From: G963665185 sp963665185
GTDB taxonomy: Bacteria; Desulfobacterota; Desulfovibrionia; Desulfovibrionales; Desulfovibrionaceae
Direction: 5' to 3'
DNA: 64,000 nt
NCBI GenBank assembly: GCA_963665185.2
Contig: CAXXPO010000006.1
Location: 28,120-92,119 of the forward strand
Both the position numbers and the translations under genes were made by a program. Positions 27,362 through 35,804 of this stretch are shown in pieces. Within the stretch, counting starts at the first letter, position 1. Every line of letters starts with the position of its first letter. Under the pieces are notes generated by a model, which searched no databases, was not told where the DNA came from, and saw only the letters and a list, made by a program, of their open reading frames with translations.

Positions 27362-28369
27362 CTACTCCGGACCTGCCACGGAAGCGGCGGCCAGTTCCAG
27401 AGCGGCCTGCAGGCCTCCGGTATCGGCCCGGCCCGTTCCCACCAGATCGTACCCCGTGCCGTGGTCCGGCGAAGTCCGAACGAACGGCAGCCCAAGGGTG
27501 ACGTTGACCGCCTCGCCGAAATGCAGCAACTTGAGAGGGCCAAGTCCCTGATCGTGATACATGGCCAAAACCGCTCCGAATTCTCCCCGAACAGCGCGTC
27601 CGAACACCGTATCCGCAGGAAAAGGCCCGGCCACGGCCAGCCCCTCCGCCTGCAACTGCTTTACCGCAGGCCGGATAACGCGGACTTCCTCGTCCCCGAT
27701 TAGGCCATCCTCACCAGCGTGGGGATTCAATCCGCAGACTGCCAGGGGCTTGTCCTTCTTTCCTGTTTTCTCCAGAAATTCCCGGATAAGCCGGGCGCAG
27801 AGCATGACCCGCCCCGCTGTGACAAGCCCGGCCACATCACGTAGCGGGGGATGGGTGGTGACCAGTCCCACGGACAACCTGGGGGCATGGAAGTACATGC
27901 AAATGGCGTCCTGCGCCAGACCGGAGCGTTGCGCCAGAAATTCGGTATGACCGGGGAAGACAAACCCGGCCTTGTTCAGCATGGCCTTGTTCAACGGACA
28001 GGTGATCAAGGCCCCGGATCGCCACGACAGTATCATATCCAGAGCCATTTCCAGGGAGGCGCCGGCCGCCAGTCCGCCAGCCGCCGTGGCCTGTCCGGGG
28101 GTAAACGAAAATCCGTCCAACCCGGCAGGGACCAGAAGATGCAGACCTGATGCAGGCAGCGAGGCCCGAACATCGGAGCAGGCCAGGGAGGTCCAGAAGT
28201 GTTCCATCCCCCGGGCTGCACACCAATGCTCCAGAGGTTCCCGCGGACCGACAAGGACAATGGGACGGGATTCCAATATACGGAAAAAACCGGCCCGTAC
28301 CAACATACAGACCAATTCCGGCCCCAGACCGTTGGGATCGCCCAGCGTGATTATCAAAGGTTGTTTCAT
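27362..28369 (-). CDS. pdxA: 4-hydroxythreonine-4-phosphate dehydrogenase
   Basis: A 335-residue PdxA. It oxidises 4-phosphohydroxy-threonine in the DXP-dependent route to pyridoxal phosphate. Family landmarks are L-G-D-P-N-G-L-G-P-E at the start, F-P-G-H-T-E-F-L-A, G-L-N-P-H-A-G-E-D-G, and M-Y-H-D-Q-G-L-G-P-L-K, which include the metal-binding histidines. It lies 40 bases downstream of glgB on the same strand. PdxA2-type enzymes act on other hydroxy acids, but length and motifs fit the vitamin B6 enzyme. Confidence 0.94.
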   Translation of the reverse strand: MKQPLIITLGDPNGLGPELVCMLVRAGFFRILESRPIVLVGPREPLEHWCAARGMEHFWTSLACSDVRASLPASGLHLLVPAGLDGFSFTPGQATAAGGLAAGASLEMALDMILSWRSGALITCPLNKAMLNKAGFVFPGHTEFLAQRSGLAQDAICMYFHAPRLSVGLVTTHPPLRDVAGLVTAGRVMLCARLIREFLEKTGKKDKPLAVCGLNPHAGEDGLIGDEEVRVIRPAVKQLQAEGLAVAGPFPADTVFGRAVRGEFGAVLAMYHDQGLGPLKLLHFGEAVNVTLGLPFVRTSPDHGTGYDLVGTGRADTGGLQAALELAAASVAGPE

Positions 28370-28409
28370 GGCTCCAGCCTACGCCCGGTCCGTATCATGA
28401 GCAAGAAGA

Positions 28410-30331
28410 TCAGGACGACGGCTTGAAAGCCACTCCTGCCAGTGGCGGCAAGGTGATTTCCAGATAATGGGAGCGCGGCCCCAAGTCCGAGGGCCTGGCG
28501 TGGGCTCCGAAGAAGTTCCCCAGGTCCGAGCCACCGTATATGGCTGCATCGGAGTTGAAAACCTCGCCCCAATGTCCGCCATGCGGACATGCCAGCACAT
28601 ATCCTTCGCGGACCACGGGCGTAAAATTGAATGCCCAAAGCACAATCCCGCCCGAGCGTGACTTCCGCATGAAACTGATGGTGGAGGCCTGCCAGTCGTT
28701 GTGGTCTATCCACTCGAATCCGGGCCATTCATGATCCACCTGGTGCATGGCCGGTTCTTCCCGCAAGAATCGGTTCAGGTCCTGGACTGTCTTGGCAACG
28801 CCCCGGTGCGCGGGATAGTCGTACAGATTCCAGTCCAATGCGGCATCGGAATTCCACTCGTTCCACTGGCCGAACTCCGACCCCATGAAAATGAGCTTCT
28901 TGCCGGGATGCGCCCACATGTAGCTGAGAAACAACCGCAGGTTGGCGAACTGCTGCCAGTAGTCTCCAGGCATTTTGGAAATCAGCGCACCTTTACCGTG
29001 AACGACCTCGTCGTGCGAAACCGGCAGGATGAAGTTCTCGGTAAATGCGTAGAGCATGGAAAACGTGAGATTGTTGTGATGGTAGGAACGGTGCACCGGA
29101 TTCTTTGTAAAGTATTCCAGGGTATCGTTCATCCAGCCCATGTTCCACTTAAAGGAAAAACCCAACCCCCCGGCATAGATGGGCCTCGACACGCCGGGCC
29201 AGGATGTGGACTCCTCGGCAATGACGCAGGCGCCGGGATAATGAGCATGCACAACCTTGTTCAGTTCGCGCAGGAACTCCACTGCGTCGAGATTTTCGCG
29301 TCCGCCGAATTCGTTGGGAATCCATTCGCCGTCCTCTCGCGAATAGTCCAGGTAGAGCATGGAAGCCACGGCATCAATGCGCAAGCCGTCAAAATGGAAT
29401 TCCTTGAGCCAGTACAGGGCATTGGCCAAAAGGAAATTGCGTACCTCGTGCCGGCCGTAGTTGAAAATAAAGGTGCCCCAGTCCGGGTGCTCCCCCCGGC
29501 GCGGATCTTCATGTTCGTACAGGGCGGTTCCGTCGAAACGCCCCAGACACCATTCGTCCTTGGGAAAATGTCCGGGAACCCAATCCAGATAAATACCGAT
29601 CCCCTCGTTGTGCAGCCGGTCCACCAGATAGCGCAGGTCGTCCGGCTCCCCGTATCGGGATGTGGGTGCGAAATAATGGCTGGTCTGGTAGCCCCAGGAC
29701 TGGTCCAGGGGATGCTCGGCCAGGGGCATGAACTCCACATGGGTGAAACCCAATTCCTTGAGGTAGGGAATCAGTTGGTCGGCCAGGTCGCGGTAGTTGA
29801 GGAACTGCCCGTATTCCTGGCCACCCCAACGCCAGGAACCGGGATGGATCTCGTAGACGCTTATGGGCTTGTCCAAAGGCAGACCGTGCGCTCGGCGCTG
29901 TTCCATCCACTGGTCATCGCCCCACGTGTATCCGTCCAAAGGCCAAAGGCGGGCCGCATTGCCCGGTCTGAGTTCGGCATAGATGGCGTACGGATCCGTC
30001 TTCAGACAGGTGTACCCGTTCTTGAATTCCACAGCGTACTTGTAACATGTTCCCTGGGCAAGCCCCGGAACAAAACAGGCCCATATTCCCGATGTTCCGA
30101 CTGGATAAAGCGGATGCCGTCCGGCTTCCCAACCGTTGAAATCGCCCACAACACACACGCTGGCGGCATTGGGGGCCCAAACCGCAAAGCGCCAGCCCAT
30201 CGTTCCGGCCGTCGCTCATGGCATGCGCCCGCAAGAATACGGTAGATGTCCCAATGGACGCCTTTCCCGTAGAGGTACAGGTCGAAAGGCGGAATATACG
30301 AAGGTACACTTGTTTTGTTGGACACGGGCAA
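28410..30331 (-). CDS. glgB: 1,4-alpha-glucan branching enzyme (two apparent frameshifts near the start)
   Basis: The main frame (28410-30200) covers the CBM48 domain (F-A-V-W-A-P-N-A), the GH13 barrel and the C-terminal beta domain. Catalytic regions are present: D-G-L-R-I-D-A-V with the Asp nucleophile, E-E-S-T-S-W-P-G, and L-P-V-S-H-D-E-V-V-H-G-K-G. The expected N-terminus (F-D-L-Y-L-Y-G-K-G-x-H) is in another frame from about 30331. Removing one base near 30231 and one near 30203 joins it to the body and gives about 639 residues, a normal length. The enzyme adds alpha-1,6 branches to glycogen. The start is a TTG or nearby GTG. Confidence 0.92.
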
Positions 30332-30573
30332 TCCATTTCCGCCAAAGGCGGACAGTTACAGAAAACAGAACACACGCGCTGCGCGTATCCGAAAAAAACC
30401 GGTCTACGCCAGCCGAAAAACCCACCGCCCCATCCGGGCTTTGACAGCCCAGGTAGATCCCGAAAAAACGAAACGCACGCTCCGGCCATCGGGACACCGT
30501 GAACAACAGTCAGGCTGTCGGGCCCCCTCACGGAACAGCTTCACAACACTTCCGGGAAGTCAGGCTTTCCTCT

Positions 30574-30878
30574 TTACACGCGAACTACGGAATTTTCGCA
30601 ATTTCCGAATTCGCTGAACTCAAAGGTATCCGCCTCGACTTCGTTTTCCCAGATCCGGCCGTCCAGCAGATAACGGAACTGATACTCGCGTCCGGCTTCC
30701 AGATCGAGAGTTTTCGTGAAGCCATCCTTCATCTTGCGCATGGGCATGGAAGCGGTATCCCATTCATTGAACTCCCCTACAAGATGCACTGTCCTTGCGC
30801 TGTTGGCCGCTTCCGCAGGCAGGGTGAAGCTGACTTTGCAGACCGGCTTGGATTTGAGATATTTCTTTTCAGCGACAT
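30574..30878 (-). CDS. Small CBM48 (isoamylase N-terminal-like) glycogen-binding protein, one apparent frameshift
   Basis: The product reads S-K-P-V-C-K-V-S-F-T-L-P-A-E-A-A, then V-H-L-V-G-E-F-N-E-W-D and Y-Q-F-R-Y-L-L-D-G-R-I-W, a stand-alone early-set domain that binds alpha-glucans, about 101 residues. The best start is the ATG at 30878, preceded by GGAGG. It joins the rest only if one G is restored near 30870 (minus strand CTGAAAAG to CTGGAAAAG). Lying between glgA and glgB, it probably targets or regulates glycogen metabolism. Confidence 0.75.
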
Positions 30879-31038
30879 GGCGTCCTCCGAAAAGGTTTTT
30901 TACATTGCCTTGGGCAATGTAATGATAAAGGCTTTATCCATTGTCTATGGTCATAAGGGCCACTGTGCAATATTTATTACGTCCCCCGGATGACATTTAT
31001 TTTACACTTCCACGGTCGTCACCCGCTGGCGACGCTTC

Positions 31039-32490
31039 TTACACGTCCACTCCCAGTTCATTATACATGTCCATATAGTGGGTCGCGGAAAGGTCCCAGG
31101 TAAAGGCCTGGTTCATGGCACGCTCCACCATGGCGTTCCAGTAATACCTGTCTTCCCACATGCGCACCGCCGTCTTGACGGCCTTGTAGAACAATTTGCT
31201 GTCCGGCTCCTGAAAGGTGAAATCCCGTGGCCTGCGGCGACGGATACGGGATGATCGTATCCTTGAGTCCGCCCACCGCCGTTGCCACAGGAGGCGTTCC
31301 ATACCGGCAGGGCGTACATCTGCGTAAGGCCGCACGGCTCGTAAACGCGACGGCATGAGAAAGATGTCACACCCTGCCTGGATACGGTGGGCAAGGTCCT
31401 CGGTGTAGCTGACCTGCACGGAAAGCTGCCCGTGGTACTGCTCCATCATGTCCAGAAGTTTGGCCTCGGCCCGCAGGTCGCCCTCGCCCAGAACAACCAC
31501 GGCCCACGCCCATTTTCATCAGCCGGGGAATGATGTCGATGAGCAGGTCGATGCCCTTTTGTGCCCGCAGCCGTCCGATGAATCCCAGAATGGGTCTGTC
31601 CTCGAGCATGTCCGAAAGATAGAACTCCCGGATGAGTTTGCGTTTGCACCACATCTTTCCGGTCATACGCCCCGCCGAATAGCAAACTGGGCAGATACCT
31701 GTCGGCCTCCGGCGCCCAGACATCGTAATCCGCCCCGTTGAGAATGCCCCGGATGGACTCCCTGCGTTTCTGCAGAATGCCTTCCAGGCCGCAGCCGAAT
31801 TGCGGGGTCAGAATCTCCTCCGCATAACTGGGGCTGACCGTCGTTATCATGTCGGAATAGGCAATGCCCGACTTGAGCAGGTTGAAGTCGCCGTAATACT
31901 CGCATCCGTCCATGTTCCAGGCCTCGGCGGGCAGTCCGGACTCGTTGAAGAGACGGGAGGAATACCGTCCCTGGAACGCCAGATTGTGAATGGTCAGCAC
32001 GGTTTTCGTCCTGGCCCAAAAGGGATCGTACTTGCGAAGAAAGTGGACCCAGGTCGTCGCCAAAGCGGTCTGCCAGTCGTTGACATGGATCACCTGCGGC
32101 GGCGTCCCCAGTCTGCGCAGCCATTGCAGCGCTGCCCGGCAGAAGAAATTAAACCGCTCGCAGTTGTCGAAGTAATCGCCTTTGTAGGTATTGTAATAGG
32201 CCCTGCGGTCGAAGTACTCGTCGCGCTGCACAAAATAGACGGTAACCCCCCGGTACTGGGCTTGGTAGATTTCCGCGGTGATAGGTTCCCAAGGGTATCC
32301 CACGGGGCAGTCCGGGGCCACCAGGCGCAATGGATGATCATTGGTTTTCAACCGTCCGTACAAAGGCGTTATGACCGCCACGGGAAGACCGGACTTGGCG
32401 ACTGCGGGGGGAAGCGCCCCCATGACGTCGGCCAACCCGCCCGGTCTTGGAAAAAGGAAACATTTCGGAAGTGATGAAAACCAGCTTCAC
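31039..32490 (-). CDS. glgA: Glycogen synthase (about six apparent frameshifts)
   Basis: Starting at a GTG with GGAG upstream, the frames chain to F-I-T-S-E-M-F-P-F-S-K-T-G-G-L-A-D-V, the ADP-glucose-binding start of GlgA. They continue through H-V-N-D-W-Q-T, L-T-I-H-N-L-A-F-Q-G, N-G-A-D-Y-D-V-W, G-F-I-G-R-L-x-x-Q-K-G and P-S-R-x-E-P-C-G-L-T-Q-M-Y-A-L. Six single-base insertions are needed, near 31221, 31306, 31342, 31501, 31671 and 32441. Removing them yields 481 residues, the normal family length. No substitution of key residues is seen. It elongates alpha-1,4-glucan from ADP-glucose. Six breaks in 1.45 kb most likely reflect poor sequence quality here. Confidence 0.88.
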
Positions 32491-32761
32491 TATGCTCGCT
32501 CCTCAACAACAAATGTGGCACCCCCCGCCGAAAGACGGCACCACACCATAAAACAGCCCGGACACAAAAAACGTCCTTCCCCGCCCAAAGGCGGGTTCAC
32601 CCCTTCTGTTCCCGACAACGGCCCGACAGCCCCACGCCGCCTAAAAACAACCTTGCGCGCATCTGGTATTGCGCATGGTTCTGGAATTTTTCTCTCGCCT
32701 TGCACTCCAACGGCTTTCAACGGCCAGCCAGCTTGCACCTCGTGCAGTAAATCCGGTCTGC

Positions 32762-33224
32762 TCAACGTTGCAACCGATCAAGCGACTGGAAAAAATCCAA
32801 TACAATACGATTATGATCAAAAACCAAAGGTTCTGGCAAGGCACTCTGCAAATAAAATGCGGCCTTGGCAGCATCGTCCCCCGCCTGAAGAGCATCGGGA
32901 TTTTTGGCAAGCCCCGTGTATACCACCGACAACGTGTGTCCCCGCGGATCGCGGTCCGGATCGGAGTACACACCGAGAAGGCCGGTCAGCACCACATCAA
33001 GGCCTGTTTCTTCACAAGCTTCCCGGACCGCGGCGCTTTGGGCGCATTCGCCGTAATCAATGAATCCGCCGGGCAATGCCCACCCCAAAGGCTCGTTTTT
33101 TCCGACTGACCAGCACAATCCCTTTGACGGGATCATAGATGACGACATCCACCGTGGGCGTCGGGTTGGTGAACAGTTTGACAGTTTTCCCGCAATAAGG
33201 GCACTCCGCCAAAGTTTGGCCCAT
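32762..33224 (-). CDS. NUDIX hydrolase (one apparent frameshift)
   Basis: ATG at 33224 follows GGGAGG. The product begins M-G-Q-T-L-A-E-C-P-Y-C-G-K and carries the Nudix box G-G-F-I-D-Y-G-E-C-A-Q-S-A-A-V-R-E-A-C-E-E-T-G. The two halves are in different frames; removing one T from the six-T run at 33096-33101 joins them (S-R-K-N-E-P-L-G-W) to give 153 residues. Nudix enzymes hydrolyse nucleoside diphosphates linked to other groups. The substrate is not predictable, although V-Y-S-D-P-D-R-D-P-R-G resembles ADP-ribose pyrophosphatase-like members. Confidence 0.85.
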
Positions 33225-33793
33225 TTTTTCCTCCCGCAATTGTGCAAGCTTCCATCTGTGAGTGCGCCGAATTCCCGCCGGGCCCGGCAGTTGCCGCACC
33301 AAGGCACAAACCATCCATCCGGAATCGTTTCGAAGGATGGTATCCACCGATTGTAACATCACCATGAATAATTGAACAAAAAAGCACACCCAAGGCAACA
33401 ATTCTTTTCCATCACAAATTCACTCCGCCACCCCAAAAAAATTCTTTTCAGAAAAACAGCCTGCACCACATTCACCTAAATCGTGCGCCTTCCCCCATGT
33501 TCGATACCGAAAATAAAAATGTTGATTATCGCGCAAAAATAGCGTGAATAATTATTTTTTTCATCCCAATTAAATATTTTCGACCAAAAACGCTTGATTT
33601 TATGTAACATGAATTGCAATTTACAATCATCTTGCCCCCCATAGCCGGGGCTATGTTTTGCAAGACCCATAAAAAAAAATGATAACCGATATAATCCACC
33701 GCCAAATAGGCAGACAGGTAGCCAACACACAGATAAAGGCTTTCAATTCATATATACGTGGATGGTCTACATCAACTCAAGAGGTGTGTTTTC
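33225..33793. other. AT-rich intergenic region before dhaK
   Basis: About 570 bases without a plausible gene separate the divergent NUDIX gene and dhaKLM. The right half is markedly A+T-rich, as promoter regions are. The notable element is the palindrome at 33640-33655. A GG-N10-GC pattern (GG at 33648-33649, TTGCA at 33659) is too weak to call a sigma-54 promoter. Confidence 0.6.
33640..33655. promoter_or_regulatory. 16-base palindrome upstream of dhaK
   Basis: CATAGCC-GG-GGCTATG is a perfect inverted repeat, 139 bases before the dhaK start. It could be an operator of the dha operon, or a short hairpin followed by TTTT acting as a weak terminator. Confidence 0.45.
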
Positions 33794-34853
33794 ATGAAAA
33801 AGCTCATTAATGCCGTGGAAAATGTGGTGAAGGAACAACTTGAGGGCATGGCCCTTGCCCATCCGGAATTGACGGTCAAAACCGAACCTTTTTACCTCTA
33901 TCGGGCCGATGCCCCTGTAAAAGGCAAAGTGGCTCTCATTTCCGGCGGCGGCTCCGGCCACGAACCCATGCACGGAGGTTTTGTCGGCAAGGGAATGCTC
34001 GACGGCGCATGCCCCGGCGAAGTGTTCACTTCCCCCCACTCCCGACCAGATGTATGAATGCGCCAAAGCCGTGGACAGCGGCGAAGGGGTTCTGTTCATT
34101 GTAAAAAATTACACCGGCGATGTGATGAACTTCGAGACTGCCGCTGAACTGGTCGCAGCCGAAGGCATCAAGGTCCAGAATATTCTCATCGACGACGATG
34201 TGGCCGTCAAGGACAGCCTGTACACGGCAGGCAGGCGCGGAGTCGGAACAACGGTTCTGGCTGAAAAAATCGTCGGCGCCGCGGCCGATGCAGGCTACAA
34301 CCTGGAAAAATGCGCCGACCTTTGCCGCAAGGTGAACCAGTACGGCCGTTCTTTCGGCGTAGCCCTGACGTCCTGCACGGTTCCGGCTGCGGGCAAACCC
34401 ACGTTCGAGCTTGGAGAAACCGAAGTTGAAATGGGCATAGGCATCCACGGCGAGCCGGGCACCCATCGGATGCCCATCAAATCCGTTGATGAAATGACCG
34501 AATATGTGGCGGAACAGATCATCGACGACCCTGCCTACACGCGGACCATCCGGGAATGGGACGGAAACGAATGGGCGGAAAAGACGCTTACGGATGAACC
34601 GTTCGCCAGCGGCGACAAGGTCATAGCCTTTGTAAACAGCATGGGTGGCACCCCCCTTTCCGAGCTGTACGGGGTGTACAAAAAACTGAACGACGTCTGC
34701 GAGGCCAAGGGAATCACCATTGTCCGCAATCTTATCGGCCCGTACATCACCTCTCTGGAAATGCAGGGGTTTTCCATCACCCTGCTCAAGGTGGATGACG
34801 AAATCCTCAAATTCTGGGACGCCCCGGTCAAAACCCCCGGACTCACCTGGTAA
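33794..34853 (+). CDS. dhaK: PTS-dependent dihydroxyacetone kinase, DhaK subunit (one apparent frameshift)
   Basis: DhaK holds dihydroxyacetone covalently on a histidine and passes phosphate from DhaL to it. The sequence shows S-G-G-G-S-G-H-E-P-M-H-G-G-F-V-G-K-G-M-L and G-I-H-G-E-P-G-T-H-R with the substrate-binding His. ATG at 33794 follows AGAGG. The frame breaks in a run of six C at 34032-34037; with five C the reading T-S-P-T-P-D-Q-M-Y-E-C is restored and the protein is 352 residues, the normal size. First gene of dhaK-dhaL-dhaM. Confidence 0.93.
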
Positions 34854-35024
34854 ATGATGAAAGAGTAGTGTCTCTTCCGATTTTATCTATGGAGACACAT
34901 TTTTCGGGATTGGTCCCGCCTTTCGAAGCAATGCCGGAAAAGCGGGACCAATGCCCGGCAAGCACGCCAATCCCCTCCGCAAAAAGTTGTCTATCCGGGC
35001 ACAGCCGCCCATTGGAGAATAAGA

Positions 35025-35657
35025 ATGTCCATGAAGAAAACCCAGCTCATTTCCTGGCTTGCCAAATTACACGATGTGTATGCGGAAAAAGAGGCATACC
35101 TCACCGAGCTTGACGCCGCCATTGGAGATGCCGACCACGGAACCAACATGAACCGCGGCTTCAAGAAGGTGATGGAAAAACTGCCCACGGTGGAAGACAA
35201 GGATATCGGAACAATCCTCAAAACCGTCGGAATGACTCTCATGTCCAGCGTCGGCGGAGCCAGCGGTCCCCTGTACGGCACGTTCTGGATGAAGGGAGGC
35301 ATGGCCCTGGCAGGGAAGGAGGAGCTGGATTCCACGGATTTCATGAATTTCATAGATGCGGGCGTCGGAGGAATCCTCCAGCGCGGCAGACCTGAGCCGG
35401 GCGACAAGACCATGTACGATTTCTGGGGTCCGGTTCTGGATGAAATCAAGACACGTGCCGCCAACGGGGAGGAGGTGTCCGCCATTGTGAACGCCGTTCT
35501 TCCCACGGGCGAAAAGGCCCTGCTTGCCACCATTCCCCTGCAGGCGAAAAAAGGACGCGCCAGCTACCTCGGGGAAAGAAGCATAGGGCATCAGGACCCT
35601 GGCGCAACATCGTCATACTACATGCTTGAAACCCTCGGGCAGATTCTCGCCGGATAG
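35025..35657 (+). CDS. dhaL: Dihydroxyacetone kinase, DhaL (ADP-binding) subunit
   Basis: A complete 210-residue DhaL. The nucleotide and metal-binding motif G-D-A-D-H-G-T-N-M is present near residue 30, followed by the G-G-A-S-G-P-L-Y-G-T loop and the C-terminal S-x-G-H-x-D-P-G-A. DhaL keeps ADP as a cofactor that is rephosphorylated by DhaM rather than exchanging it with ATP. It lies 171 bases after dhaK, with GGAG before its ATG. Confidence 0.95.
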   Translation: MSMKKTQLISWLAKLHDVYAEKEAYLTELDAAIGDADHGTNMNRGFKKVMEKLPTVEDKDIGTILKTVGMTLMSSVGGASGPLYGTFWMKGGMALAGKEELDSTDFMNFIDAGVGGILQRGRPEPGDKTMYDFWGPVLDEIKTRAANGEEVSAIVNAVLPTGEKALLATIPLQAKKGRASYLGERSIGHQDPGATSSYYMLETLGQILAG

Positions 35658-35804
35658 CACGGGAGATGAAAACTCCACGGGGATGAGGAATCCGCCATCC
35701 CCTGCTGCGTGGCCTGCCCGGCAAGACAACCAGAGCGGATGCCGTGCGTTTCAGGAACTTTTCCAGACACTTTTTCCCCGGTTCTTTTTGTGGAGCATGG
35801 TGAT

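Noticed and set aside
33644..33662. Sigma-54 promoter upstream of dhaK
   Set aside because: GG-N10-GC spacing exists and TTGCA fits, but the -24 half (GGGGCT) is poor and coincides with a palindrome that explains it.
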